From: Thalassospira australica
GTDB lineage: Bacteria > Pseudomonadota > Alphaproteobacteria > Rhodospirillales > Thalassospiraceae
Direction of reading: 5' to 3'
Assembly: GCF_000763295.1 (NCBI RefSeq)
Contig: NZ_JRJE01000032.1
Span: 310,001-374,000, forward strand
Length of the DNA stretch: 64,000 bases
Below the pieces are notes generated by a model that had not been told where the DNA came from, made no database searches, and saw only the letters and a program-made list of their open reading frames with translations. The translations under genes and the position numbers were made by a program. Positions 43,975-52,736 of the stretch are shown in pieces. Positions within the stretch are counted from its first letter, which is position 1, and the number at the start of each line of letters is the position of its first letter.

Positions 43975-44688
43975 ATGTTTGGAAAGAAAAAAGCCAATAA
44001 AAAAGTCGACAGCAGTGCGACTTCGTCAGATACATCTCGCACGGATGCATCAGACGCGCTTTCCGGGCCCGTGACCATGCCCGCAGCCCCTGCATCCGAT
44101 AAAGCCGCCAATTCCGGCATGACAGAAAAAACAGAAAAACGAACCGAGCCGCAGCTCTTCACCCAGCCGCGCACAAAGGATGAACCTCAAATGTCCAGTA
44201 AACCGCATTCCACCAACTTTCGCCCGGAAATCCCCAAACGCCCGCTCGAAATTCCGACCCGCGGCAGCTCGGGCCGTCCTGCTGGTTCAAACAGCAACGC
44301 CGAAGGCAAAAAGCTGACAGTTGGTCGTGACATTACCCTTAAAGGTGAAATCGGTTCCTGTGACGTTCTGGTCGTCGAAGGTGTTGTTCAGGCCCAGATC
44401 GAAGAATGCTCGCGCCTCGAAGTTTCCGAAGGCGGCAGCTTTGTCGGCTCGGCACAGGTTGACGAAGCTGAAATCAGTGGCAACTTCGAAGGTCAACTGA
44501 CCGCACGGCACGTCACGGTCATGAATTCCGCGGAAATGAGCGGAAAAATCACCTATGGCACGCTTCAGATCGAAAATGGCGCACGTGTCAAAGGCGAACT
44601 CGAATATGTCGAAGGCACCGACGACGGCATTGCGCGCGGCAGCAAAAGCGGTGCGATCACCATTCCGCGCAAATCAGACGATTCCTGA
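43975..44688 (+). CDS. Bactofilin (polymer-forming cytoskeletal protein)
   Basis: 237 residues. The core (about residues 100-205) is the right-handed beta-helix bactofilin domain: LTVGRDITLKGEIGSCDVLV, VEGVVQAQIEECSRLEVSEG, FVGSAQVDEAEISGNFEGQL, TARHVTVMNSAEMSGKITYG. The N-terminal 95 residues are a low-complexity Ser/Thr/Lys/Pro-rich tail that in bactofilins can bind membrane. Bactofilins form nucleotide-free filaments that localise cell-wall or stalk enzymes. It lies between EI24 and a lipoprotein gene on the same strand. Confidence 0.94.
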   Translation: MFGKKKANKKVDSSATSSDTSRTDASDALSGPVTMPAAPASDKAANSGMTEKTEKRTEPQLFTQPRTKDEPQMSSKPHSTNFRPEIPKRPLEIPTRGSSGRPAGSNSNAEGKKLTVGRDITLKGEIGSCDVLVVEGVVQAQIEECSRLEVSEGGSFVGSAQVDEAEISGNFEGQLTARHVTVMNSAEMSGKITYGTLQIENGARVKGELEYVEGTDDGIARGSKSGAITIPRKSDDS

Positions 44689-44699
44689 TCTTCGTGCAG

Positions 44700-45215
44700 A
44701 TGCAACTTATCAAAAATTCACCACCCCAAAGGGCTGTTTTCCGCCCGTTTGGGGTGGTGTTTCTTTTGGCTGGCCTGGCGATGGGTCTTTCGGCCTGCGC
44801 CAGCAGCACAACGGCCCCGCCCGGGTCGACAAATGCCGATTACGGTGCTGTGGATGGTCAGGGCAACATCGTGACCACCCGCCCGAACATGCGCAAAAAG
44901 CCTGAAAATTCTGCCGCCGGGGCAATGGCAGCAATTCCGTTCAAACCCATTGCGAGCGACACGCTCAAGGGTCTTTCGGAAGACGATTTCAAAGATAAAA
45001 TCGGCGCGCCCGAAATGATCCGCGGTGAAGGCGAAATCCGGGTGTGGCAATATCGATCCGATCAATGTTCGTTTGATGCCTTTTTCGTGCCTGGCACAAA
45101 GGGCGCACAGCGTGAATTACGTCACATGCTTGCCCGGATGCGACGCGGAAATCAGGCGATATCGGTACAGGACTGCCTTGATCAGATTGTGAAAATGAAT
45201 CTGGGGCAGGGATAA
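44700..45215 (+). CDS. Putative lipoprotein
   Basis: About 171 residues. An N-terminal hydrophobic segment (GVVFLLAGLAMGLSACASS) ends in the lipobox LSAC, so the mature protein starts with a lipidated cysteine. The later part has GLSEDDFKDKIGAPEMIRGEGEIRVWQYRSDQCSFDAFF, a small outer-membrane-protein-assembly-like (SmpA/BamE-resembling) pattern, but I cannot name the family. It follows the bactofilin stop closely. ATG 44700 or GTG 44694 may start it; neither has a strong ribosome site. Confidence 0.8.
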   Translation: MQLIKNSPPQRAVFRPFGVVFLLAGLAMGLSACASSTTAPPGSTNADYGAVDGQGNIVTTRPNMRKKPENSAAGAMAAIPFKPIASDTLKGLSEDDFKDKIGAPEMIRGEGEIRVWQYRSDQCSFDAFFVPGTKGAQRELRHMLARMRRGNQAISVQDCLDQIVKMNLGQG

Positions 45216-45504
45216 GTTCCGCCCGAAACTTCCCCTGCGATTTAAACGGCTTAGCCCGATTTTTCGTGATCATACCGCTTAAAGGCCGGGCAATTCCTTT
45301 TCAGACATTGATCGCGGTTGCGATGGAAAATCCAAAAAATCGGCCTGTCATTGGCGGTCCGTCGCATTCCTTGGTTTAATCTTTACCTTTTGTCGTCAAT
45401 CTCTGAAAAAGTACCTCATAAATTTGCCATAACCTTTGGCTTTGATACGTCGATCATGGTCCTTGTGGGCCCGTCCCGAAACTTCAGACACGATACGCGA
45501 CCTC

Positions 45505-46068
45505 ATGAAAAAACACGCCCATCGTTTCGTCAGAAATTCGCTCGCCACTGTTGTTGCCGCATTTGTCTGCATCCTGGCTGCAAGCCTGCCTTCGGGTCCG
45601 GCACAGGCGCAAAATTCGCCGCAGCTCATTGATGTCTACAGCAAGTGGGAAGCCTATACCTATTCCGAAGACGGTCAGAAGGTTTGCTATATGGGAAGCC
45701 AGCCGACTTCGGCCAAAGGCGACTATACCCAGCGTGGCAAAATCTATGTGATGGTTACCCATCGCCCCGCGCTTAAACTGCTCAATGAAGTCAGCTTCAT
45801 TACCGGCTATACCTATAAATCCGGCAGTGACGTCGATCTTCGAATCGATTCCAAGAAATTCAAGCTGTTCACCCATGACGATTCCGCCTGGGCCGTAAAC
45901 AGCGAAGAAGATCGCAAACTGGTAAGCGCGATGAAAGCCGGCTCAACGATGGTTGTTGTTGGCTATTCCTCACGCGGGACAAAGACCACCGATACCTATT
46001 CTCTGTCGGGCTTTACCGCGGCCTATAATGCGATTTCAAAGGCTTGCAACACCAAGCCGGTCAGCTGA
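45505..46068 (+). CDS. IalB-like secreted protein
   Basis: 187 residues. Signal peptide MKKHAHRFVRNSLATVVAAF with hydrophobic core and cleavage after AQAQ. The mature part has WEAYTYSEDGQKVCYMGSQP, YVMVTHRPALKLLNEVSFITGY, and the C-terminal SLSGFTAAYNAISKACNTK, matching the invasion-associated locus B (IalB) family, whose members are secreted or periplasmic; in Bartonella one affects erythrocyte invasion. Two cysteines probably form a disulfide. A strong terminator follows. The 290-base gap before it holds no clear feature. Confidence 0.88.
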   Translation: MKKHAHRFVRNSLATVVAAFVCILAASLPSGPAQAQNSPQLIDVYSKWEAYTYSEDGQKVCYMGSQPTSAKGDYTQRGKIYVMVTHRPALKLLNEVSFITGYTYKSGSDVDLRIDSKKFKLFTHDDSAWAVNSEEDRKLVSAMKAGSTMVVVGYSSRGTKTTDTYSLSGFTAAYNAISKACNTKPVS

Positions 46069-46173
46069 TCGCGGTTTTGGCAAACCGATGGGTTTGACAA
46101 AGCCTGTGTCCATTGCAACCGTGATTGCACGGACGTGATGGCTGCAATGTGAAATTTATCGTTTCTAAATTGC

Positions 46174-46206
46174 CTTGGCCCCGCTATACGCGGGGCCAAG
46201 CTTTTT
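46174..46206 (+). terminator. Terminator after the IalB-like gene
   Basis: Perfect 11-base arms cttggccccgc / gcggggccaag with a five-base loop and a TTTTT tail. Confidence 0.92.
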
Positions 46207-46312
46207 GGCAAATTTTCTGGTATAGTCCGCAACCGCGCCAGAAGAACTGATCTTCAAAACCGATCGTCCGATAAACCGGACCACCCACAAGACACAAAAG
46301 AGAGAGCCCGGG

Positions 46313-47560
46313 ATGACCGACGTCCTGACCGAAAACGCACCCGCAACCGACGCCCCTGCCAAGCAGGAAGGACCGTCGCTGACCGACTTCGTTACGCGCG
46401 CCGCCAATGGGCAGGCTGCCGACGGTCGTCGTGATCTGGTGGGCATCACCCGCGAAGAACTGACCGAACTCATGGCCGACATGGGTGAAAGCAAGTTCCG
46501 CGTCAAACAGCTTTGGAACTGGATTTATAACCGCGGTGTCACCGACATCGAGGATATGACCAACATTTCCAAAAAGTTGCGCGACCGTCTCTCCCAGGAT
46601 TTCTATGTTGGTCGCCCGGTTCTGACCGCCGATCAGAAAAGCACCGACGATACCCATAAATGGCTGATGAAATTCCATGACGGGAACGAAGCCGAAACCG
46701 TCTATATCCCCGATCGCAACGAAGACCGTGGTGCTGTGTGCATTTCATCGCAGGTTGGCTGCACGCTGACGTGCAAGTTCTGCTACACCGGCACCCAGCT
46801 TCTGGTGCGCAACCTGACCCCGGGTGAAATCGTCAGCCAGTTCATGGTTGCACGTGACAGCTACGGCGAATGGCCGACCCCGGCCAACGGCATCCGTCGC
46901 CTATCGAACATCGTCATGATGGGCATGGGTGAACCGCTGTTTAACTATGAAAATGTTCGCGATGCGCTGCGCATTGCCATGGACGGCGAAGGCATTTCGA
47001 TATCGCGTCGCCGGATTACACTTTCGACCTCTGGCGTGGTGCCGGAAATCGTGCGCTGCGGCGAAGATCTTGGTGTTGGTCTGGCAATTTCGCTACATGC
47101 GCCAGATGATGATCTGCGCAATGAAATCATGCCGATCAACAAGAAATACCCGCTCAAGGAACTGATGGCGGCGTGCCGGAACTATCCGGGCATGTCCAAC
47201 GCACGTCCGATCACCATGGAATATGTCATGCTCAAGGGGATCAATGATCAGCCCGAGCATGCCCGTGCCTTGGCCAAGCTCGTCAAAGGTGTTCACTGCA
47301 AGTTTAACCTGATCCCCTTCAACAAATGGCCGGGTTCGGATTACGAATGCACGCCGACCAACGACATCAAGAAGTTCGCGCAGATCCTGCTTGATAACGG
47401 CTACGAAGCGCCGATCCGCTGGCCGCGCGGCCGCGACATTCTGGCCGCCTGTGGTCAGCTTAAATCCGAAAGCCAGCGTCAGCGCAAATCCCGCGTTGGT
47501 GGCACGGGTGGCTGTGCCAAATCGGATGCTGATCCCAAAGGCGTGGTTGCCGCCCAGTAA
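46313..47560 (+). CDS. rlmN: Dual-specificity rRNA/tRNA m2A methyltransferase RlmN
   Basis: 415-residue radical-SAM enzyme that methylates A2503 of 23S rRNA (and often A37 of tRNA). The iron-sulfur motif is [13 protein letters not shown], followed by [32 protein letters not shown] and [22 protein letters not shown]. The C-terminal mechanistic cysteine is in [12 protein letters not shown] 30-residue N-terminal extension (Ala/Pro/Thr-rich) precedes the domain. GAGAG lies before the ATG. Terminator follows. Confidence 0.97.
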   Translation: MTDVLTENAPATDAPAKQEGPSLTDFVTRAANGQAADGRRDLVGITREELTELMADMGESKFRVKQLWNWIYNRGVTDIEDMTNISKKLRDRLSQDFYVGRPVLTADQKSTDDTHKWLMKFHDGNEAETVYIPDRNEDRGAVCISSQVGCTLTCKFCYTGTQLLVRNLTPGEIVSQFMVARDSYGEWPTPANGIRRLSNIVMMGMGEPLFNYENVRDALRIAMDGEGISISRRRITLSTSGVVPEIVRCGEDLGVGLAISLHAPDDDLRNEIMPINKKYPLKELMAACRNYPGMSNARPITMEYVMLKGINDQPEHARALAKLVKGVHCKFNLIPFNKWPGSDYECTPTNDIKKFAQILLDNGYEAPIRWPRGRDILAACGQLKSESQRQRKSRVGGTGGCAKSDADPKGVVAAQ

Positions 47561-47597
47561 GGCGACCCCACCGAAATTGCTGTTATGCATGATACCA

Positions 47598-47629
47598 AAC
47601 ACCGGATGGCGCTGCTGTCCGGTGTTTTT
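47598..47629 (+). terminator. Terminator after rlmN
   Basis: Perfect nine-base arms aacaccgga / tccggtgtt with an 11-base loop and a TTTTT tail, between the convergent rlmN and Dabb genes. Confidence 0.9.
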
Positions 47630-47702
47630 CGTTGCGCCCTAATCTCGGGAATTTTCCAAGCCAAATGCGTTAAATTTCGTCTATAGAATCATTTGACTGA
47701 TT

Positions 47703-48068
47703 CTATACCCACCTTAATTGCGGTTTGCGATCCGGTGTCTTGTCCGGTGTTTTGATATCATCGATATTAATGTTCATGATCAGGATGCCGCCAAGACCAC
47801 CTTCGGTCATGTCAGACAATCTTTTGCCGGTCCGGTCACGGTCAAGCTCCGCCAGATAGGCATCCCGGGCCAACTCATCAACAAAATCAATGTTCAATGC
47901 GTGGGTAAACCCTTGTGCAAGGCCACTTGAGGAAAGCTTTGCACCGCCGCAGAACGCCATCATTCCCGGGGTCGTCAATGCAGCCTGTTCAAGTTGTTTG
48001 AGCATGGCCTCGATATCAGATTCCGCCACATGGCTTGCAATCTGTAGCAGAACAATATGACGGATCAT
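47703..48068 (-). CDS. Dabb-family (stress-responsive alpha/beta barrel) protein
   Basis: 121-residue ferredoxin-like dimeric alpha/beta barrel protein: MIRHIVLLQIASHVAESDIE with the usual N-terminal histidine, LTTPGMMAFCGGAKLSSSGL, and FTHALNIDFVDELARDAYL, a standard Dabb pattern. Function unknown. AAGGGG lies before ATG 48068. It is downstream of mltA on the same strand, with 26 bases between. Confidence 0.85.
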   Translation of the reverse strand: MIRHIVLLQIASHVAESDIEAMLKQLEQAALTTPGMMAFCGGAKLSSSGLAQGFTHALNIDFVDELARDAYLAELDRDRTGKRLSDMTEGGLGGILIMNINIDDIKTPDKTPDRKPQLRWV

Positions 48069-48094
48069 TGCGGGGCCCCTTGGCGCATATGTGC

Positions 48095-49363
48095 TTAACT
48101 CTGGTTCCAACGCGTCGGATCAATGGTAATCGGCAACAACACGTATTTCTGTCCCTGTCGGTTCATATGACCTGCAAACAGGGCTGCATCATCCCCGGGA
48201 CCAAAAAAGATATCACCGCGCACAGGGCCGCGAATAGCCCCGCCGGTATCCTGGGCAATCATCAGGCGGCGAAATGCCCGGTCTGCATTCAGCGGATCAC
48301 GGGTTTCAACCCAGACCGGTACGCCCATGGCATGAAAACGCCGATCCACCGCAAGCGACCGCCCCGGCTCCAGCGGAACACCCTGTGATCCCAATGGCCC
48401 GGCCTCGGGATCGTTTGGATCAACCGTCAGCGGCTGGAAAAACACATAGGATGCATTGGTGTTCATCACACCATCGGCCTCATCAGGATTATCCTGCAGC
48501 CATTTCTGGATCGACTGCAGCGATACGGTTTCGCGTGTCAGTATCCCGCGCGCGATCAATTCACGCCCGATGGCAAAATACGGATGCCCGTTGGTCGCGG
48601 CATAGCCAACGCGCAACACGCTGTCATCAGGCAGAACCACCCGGCCGGACCCCTGAATTTGCAGGAAAAACGCATCCACCGCATCATCAACCCACACCAG
48701 TTCAAGATCACGTCCCGAAAGCGCGCCACCGTCAATCGCCGCCCGGTCAAAATAGGGTTTTACAGTCTTGCCCGACAGCCGCCCGACAAGTTTCGTGCCT
48801 TTCAGCTCCTCGCGGAAATCCCCCAGATCGATGGAAACCATGTCATCGGGTTTGAGATAAAGCGGTGTTTGAAACGCACCGCCCTTGGTCAACTGGCCCT
48901 GCAGTTCCGGTTCATAATAGCCGGTAAACAGCCCTTCTGGCCGATCGCCATTGCCACTCAGATACGGGCGAAAGCCACTTTCAAAGAAGGTTCGGGCATC
49001 TTCCTTGCGCAAGTTTGCGACATCTATCGATACCGCAGTTTCACACACCTCACGCCACTGGCCGATGGTGCCCATCCGGTCATCGGGGCCGACTGCCCGT
49101 TCGTCATCGCGTCGCAGCATCGCCTTGCATGAGCGGGCAAAAGCCCGGATCGCCGGGCGCATGTCGTCGCTCTGCCATCCGTCAAGTTCGGCATATGTCA
49201 CCGCACGTAAGGTTAATTTGTCTTCGGCTTCGGCTTCGGCCTCGACCGGGGGTTCAATCTGACCGGTGATTTGGGGCCAGAACATCCAGATCAAAGCTGC
49301 CCCCGCACCAAACAACACCGATATCAGGGAAAGGCTGCGCGATAAAACCAGTCGTCGTTTCAA
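48095..49363 (-). CDS. mltA: Membrane-bound lytic murein transglycosylase A
   Basis: 422 residues. An N-terminal hydrophobic segment (LSLISVLFGAGAALIWMFWP) acts as a signal or anchor; there is no lipobox cysteine. The MltA double-psi barrel contains PEGLFTGYYEPELQGQLTKG, ELVWVDDAVDAFFLQIQGSG, and the C-terminal 3D domain with MIAQDTGGAIRGPVRGDIFFG, carrying the catalytic aspartate. It cleaves peptidoglycan to 1,6-anhydromuropeptides. The Tim44-like gene lies upstream on the same strand, as in many alphaproteobacteria. Confidence 0.95.
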   Translation of the reverse strand: MKRRLVLSRSLSLISVLFGAGAALIWMFWPQITGQIEPPVEAEAEAEDKLTLRAVTYAELDGWQSDDMRPAIRAFARSCKAMLRRDDERAVGPDDRMGTIGQWREVCETAVSIDVANLRKEDARTFFESGFRPYLSGNGDRPEGLFTGYYEPELQGQLTKGGAFQTPLYLKPDDMVSIDLGDFREELKGTKLVGRLSGKTVKPYFDRAAIDGGALSGRDLELVWVDDAVDAFFLQIQGSGRVVLPDDSVLRVGYAATNGHPYFAIGRELIARGILTRETVSLQSIQKWLQDNPDEADGVMNTNASYVFFQPLTVDPNDPEAGPLGSQGVPLEPGRSLAVDRRFHAMGVPVWVETRDPLNADRAFRRLMIAQDTGGAIRGPVRGDIFFGPGDDAALFAGHMNRQGQKYVLLPITIDPTRWNQS

Positions 49364-49497
49364 GATGGAACCTGTTCATTGCCAAGGCTGGGAATACCGT
49401 TATCCAAACGGGATAAACTCTAATTCCGATCTTGCCTCTGACTTGCTTAACAAGCCGATAATCACATCGCGCCAAACCCAGGCGAACATGAAAAAAG

Positions 49498-49521
49498 GCG
49501 ACCCGAAATTTCGGGTCGCCT
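49498..49521 (-). terminator. Terminator after the Tim44-like gene
   Basis: A perfect 24-base palindrome, ggcgacccgaaa / tttcgggtcgcc. On the minus strand it is followed by six T, so it ends the tim44-like transcript before mltA. Confidence 0.92.
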
Positions 49522-49549
49522 GAATTCTGATCTCTGCAAAAACCCCTGA

Positions 49550-50245
49550 TTATTCGGCGGTTTCTTCCTCGGGCGTTTCGGTTGCCACAAGCTGCCAGTT
49601 GGGATCGCGGCTTTCGATGTTGCGCGCAAACGTCCAAAGGTCTTCGGCCTCAACCACCTGATTGGGATCACCGTCAACCACATCGCCGTCCGCATTGCGA
49701 ATGACCGAGACTTCCTCGGACACGAACTTCACGGTGACATAGGCGGTCCGGCCCTCAAGGCTGGCATCGTGGATTGACGCACTTTTGATCCCGACAAGGG
49801 TGGTTTCCTCATGCTCGCCCTTTTCAGCACGTGCATCGATGGCTGCGGCGAAGTTTTTGTAAACCTCTGCCGAAAGCAGCGGGTTCAGACCGTCCTTGTC
49901 GCCCTTGGCGAAATATTCAACGATCATCTCAAACGCCATGCGCGCCCCGTTCAGGAAGTCCTGCTGGGTAAAGTTCGGGTCGTTACGCTGAATTTCCTGC
50001 AAGGTGGTAAAAGTGCCCGAAGGAACATCTGCCCCGTCCTGTTCGTTACCGGAGTCCGGCAGACGATAGACATTATCGGTCTGTGGCGCAGTGTCATTCT
50101 GACCATCATTTTCATGGCTTTGACGGCCAAAGATGTCAGTCGGCCCCTGTTTTTCATTGCCGGTGCGACGGCCAAGGACGCCGCGCAAACGCAGCACAAG
50201 GAAAACAGCAATCAGAGCGAATAAGAATATATCGAAATACTGCAA
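49550..50245 (-). CDS. Tim44/TimA-domain protein
   Basis: 231 residues. An N-terminal transmembrane segment (YFDIFLFALIAVFLVLRLRGVLG) is followed by a charged linker (about 30-80) and a Tim44-like lipid-binding domain: NFTQQDFLNGARMAFEMIVEY, LLSAEVYKNFAAAIDARAEKG, and the final EAEDLWTFARNIESRDPNWQLVATETP. Mitochondrial Tim44 derives from such alphaproteobacterial proteins; bacterial TimA binds the inner membrane but its job is unsettled. It is divergent from fxsA and lies upstream of mltA. Confidence 0.92.
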   Translation of the reverse strand: MQYFDIFLFALIAVFLVLRLRGVLGRRTGNEKQGPTDIFGRQSHENDGQNDTAPQTDNVYRLPDSGNEQDGADVPSGTFTTLQEIQRNDPNFTQQDFLNGARMAFEMIVEYFAKGDKDGLNPLLSAEVYKNFAAAIDARAEKGEHEETTLVGIKSASIHDASLEGRTAYVTVKFVSEEVSVIRNADGDVVDGDPNQVVEAEDLWTFARNIESRDPNWQLVATETPEEETAE

Positions 50246-50605
50246 GACCGATCTCTTGATCCTAGTGGTTTCAAACTGGTTGGACTTATATCACAACCGT
50301 GGTCGAGAGATGGTATGAACTTAACCAAATGCAAGGGCAACCGGTGATCGCGCCAACAGATGTGATCATCTTCACCTTTGCCAAAGCGCACATACGGCTC
50401 GCCTGGCAATCTGCCGCATTTTCGTCGCGTTGTCGTATTAGCGTCCCGACCATCTATATTGAGGACAAGTCTGCAGATTAATCAGAAATCACTGAAATCC
50501 AAGTTGTTTTCTGCAATAGTTTCCCCAAGACGTCAGCTATGGCGGTAAAATGGCGTTGATAACATGTGATCTGTGCGGTTCCCGTCGCCAGCAAACGGAG
50601 AAAAA
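50246..50605. other. Divergent promoter gap between tim44-like and fxsA genes
   Basis: 360 bases without a convincing gene. Apart from a weak palindrome around 50358-50371 (agatg / catct) I see no terminator, repeat or conserved operator. It presumably holds the two opposing promoters. Confidence 0.5.
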
Positions 50606-51205
50606 ATGGGCTTTTATGTTTTCGCGATATTCGTCGCCATGCCGATCATCGAAATCGCGGTCTTTATTCAGGCTGGCGAACTGATTGGCCTGTGGCCGAC
50701 CATTGGCGTTGTTATTCTAACCGCCATCATCGGGACGTCGCTTATGCGTGCACAGGGCCTGCAAACGCTTGCCAAGGCGCAAAAACAGATGGATCAGGGC
50801 GAAATGCCCATTGGTGCGCTGTTTGACGGCATTTGCATTCTGGTTGCCGGTGTCCTGTTGCTGACCCCGGGGTTTGTCACCGACAGCTTTGGCTTCCTGC
50901 TGCTGGTCCCCCCGCTGCGTCAGCTGATCGGGGCCAAGGTGATCATGAAACTTGTACAATCGGGTAATATTCGCACCAGTTTCGGCGGCGGGGGATTTGG
51001 CGCCTCCCATCCTGGCGGGCCGGGTGCGCAAGGCCCGCGGGGTCCATTCGGGGCACGCTCTCGCGGCAAGGGACCCGTCATTGACGGTGATTTCGAAGAT
51101 GTCAGCCCGGATGATCCCAACCGTCAACCGACCAATGATGCCGGATCCGGATCTCAATCTTCTGAGTCTGACGACACCCCGCGAAACCTGCCGCCCAGAA
51201 ATTAG
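50606..51205 (+). CDS. fxsA: FxsA-family membrane protein
   Basis: 199 residues: MGFYVFAIFVAMPIIEIAVF opens the FxsA domain, followed by AGELIGLWPTIGVVILTAIIGTSLMRAQG, and ILVAGVLLLTPGFVTDSFGF. The C-terminal 70 residues are a Gly/Pro/Ser/Asp-rich tail. FxsA was described in E. coli as an overproduced suppressor of F exclusion of phage T7; the native role is unknown. AGGAG-like GGAG lies before ATG 50606. It precedes secB after 370 bases, a pairing common in alphaproteobacteria. Confidence 0.93.
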   Translation: MGFYVFAIFVAMPIIEIAVFIQAGELIGLWPTIGVVILTAIIGTSLMRAQGLQTLAKAQKQMDQGEMPIGALFDGICILVAGVLLLTPGFVTDSFGFLLLVPPLRQLIGAKVIMKLVQSGNIRTSFGGGGFGASHPGGPGAQGPRGPFGARSRGKGPVIDGDFEDVSPDDPNRQPTNDAGSGSQSSESDDTPRNLPPRN

Positions 51206-51288
51206 GCTCAGAAACCAGACGAAGGAGCTGGGTTCAGAATTTCTGGCGTGATCTTAACCGACGATTTCACAGGAAAATCACAAAATCA

Positions 51289-51533
51289 AAAGCTTGACCA
51301 AAAGCCTTGGTCAAGCTTTCCAAATCCCAAAGACTTGCCAGCGATCAGAACATCAAAAACCGCAGAAATATGGGCTTTGTGCACGGTTTGATTGGCTTGC
51401 CCACACCGGCCATCCGTGCTAGGCCAATTCATCTGCCGCAATTATGCGGCGTCAGTAATAAGCATTTCAGCAGGTTCATTCGCAGCAGCCCATCCCCGGG
51501 CAGGCGCGTGCCCCACAAGCCGAAGGCTTTTTT
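51289..51533 (+). other. Hairpin-rich gap between fxsA and secB
   Basis: 368 bases without a gene. It contains a long stem 51290-51318 (aagcttgacca / tggtcaagctt), a small stem gccgca / tgcggc (51435-51450), gggca / tgccc (51498-51513), and aagcc / ggctt followed by TTTTTT (51517-51533), which is a short intrinsic terminator. It may be the fxsA 3' region, a small RNA or a secB leader. Confidence 0.45.
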
Positions 51534-51573
51534 CTGATCAAGACGAAATGACCTCTAAGGGAGCTAGACTTTA

Positions 51574-52068
51574 ATGGCCGAGAATACCACCGGTGCAGAA
51601 GGCGGCGCACAACAGCAGCAGCCGGCCGCAAATCCGATCACGATCCACACCCAGTACATCAAGGATCTTTCGTTCGAAAATCCGAACGCACCGGAAAGTG
51701 TTGCCCTGCAGGAGCAACCGAAAATCAACATCGACGTGGATGTTGAAGCCCGCACCACACAGGACCAGAAACTTCACGAAGTCACCATCAAGATCAACGT
51801 CAAAGCTGACGTTGCTGATAAGGTCGCCTTCATTGCAGAACTTCAGTATGGCTGCGTTGTGACCCTGAACGTCGAAGAACAGCACCGTCTGCCGGTTCTG
51901 ATGATCGAAGTTCCGCGCCTGTTGTTCCCCTATGTGCGCAAGATCATCGCCGATCTGACGGCCGATGGCGGCTTCCCGCCGCTCATGATGCAACAGATTG
52001 ATTTTGCGGACCTTTTCCGCAAGAAATTCGCCAAAAAGATGGATGGTCAACCAGCTGGAAACGCCTGA
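51574..52068 (+). CDS. secB: Protein-export chaperone SecB
   Basis: 164 residues. The SecB core shows NPITIHTQYIKDLSFENPNA, INIDVDVEARTTQ, KLHEVTIKINVKADVADKVAF, GCVVTLNVEEQHRLPVLMIEVPRLLFPYVRKII with the SecA-binding end of the fold, and GGFPPLMMQQIDFADLF. An N-terminal alanine/glutamine tract is typical of alphaproteobacterial SecB. It binds unfolded preproteins and hands them to SecA. AAGGGAG lies before the ATG. A strong terminator follows. Confidence 0.98.
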   Translation: MAENTTGAEGGAQQQQPAANPITIHTQYIKDLSFENPNAPESVALQEQPKINIDVDVEARTTQDQKLHEVTIKINVKADVADKVAFIAELQYGCVVTLNVEEQHRLPVLMIEVPRLLFPYVRKIIADLTADGGFPPLMMQQIDFADLFRKKFAKKMDGQPAGNA

Positions 52069-52107
52069 TTGATCCCCATCACATCTATTTGGTTCGATAC
52101 CAAAACA

Positions 52108-52138
52108 AAGGCCGCCTCTTGGGCGGCCTTTTATTTTA
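52108..52138 (+). terminator. Terminator after secB
   Basis: Perfect nine-base arms aaggccgcc / ggcggcctt with a five-base loop, then TTTTATTTT. Confidence 0.93.
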
Positions 52139-52180
52139 ATAACGTAATGAAATACCGGTTGCGGGTATTTTCACCCCCGG

Positions 52181-52609
52181 TCAGAACGGTTTTACGATCA
52201 CCATAAAGACGATAATAATCATCAGAACTGTCGGTACTTCATTGAAAAACCGATAGAATTTCTGTGATTTGGTGTTGGCATCGGCTTCAAATGCCCGGCG
52301 ATAGCGCGCCAACATCATATGCGCCACAGTCAACAGAATGACGCAGAGAAACTTCGGATGGAACCATCCCTGGCTCAGCGCATCGATTTCAAACATCAGA
52401 TACAGGCCAAAAATCCACGATGCGATCATCGCCGGATTCATGATGGCCCGCAAAAGCCGACGTTCCATCACTTTGAACTTCTCGCTGGCCTCGGAACCGG
52501 GCGTGACTTCACAGTGATAAATATAAAGACGCGGCAAATACAGAAGACCCGCCATCCAGGAGATGATGCTGATGACATGCAGAAATTTCACAATGCTATA
52601 GGTATCCAT
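52181..52609 (-). CDS. hemJ: Protoporphyrinogen oxidase HemJ
   Basis: 142-residue integral membrane protein that oxidises protoporphyrinogen IX to protoporphyrin IX in most alphaproteobacteria. Four hydrophobic segments are visible, with the conserved FLHVISIISWMAGLLYLPRLYIYH and the later AIMNPAMIASWIFGLYLM, SQGWFHPKFLCVILLTVAHMM, and KFYRFFNEVPTVLMIIIVFM. ATG 52609 gives the standard N terminus. It is downstream of hemH on the same strand; a GC-rich stem-loop at 52665-52691 lies between them. Confidence 0.95.
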   Translation of the reverse strand: MDTYSIVKFLHVISIISWMAGLLYLPRLYIYHCEVTPGSEASEKFKVMERRLLRAIMNPAMIASWIFGLYLMFEIDALSQGWFHPKFLCVILLTVAHMMLARYRRAFEADANTKSQKFYRFFNEVPTVLMIIIVFMVIVKPF

Positions 52610-52664
52610 CTCTCTCTTCTCTGAATCTTTTGTAATCAGGCGGGATACAAACCATACCAGCAAT

Positions 52665-52691
52665 CAGGCCCGCCCAAAAGCCGGGCAGGCC
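52665..52691 (-). other. GC-rich stem-loop between hemH and hemJ
   Basis: Read on the minus strand, about 11 pairs (caggcctgccc / gggcgggcctg with one U-G pair) form a hairpin with a short loop. There is no T run, so it is more likely a pause or processing site in a hemEHJ transcript than a terminator. Confidence 0.4.
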
Positions 52692-52736
52692 TGAAATCAT
52701 GGATATCTGTGTTTAGAACCTGTTTCGCTCAGGGTA

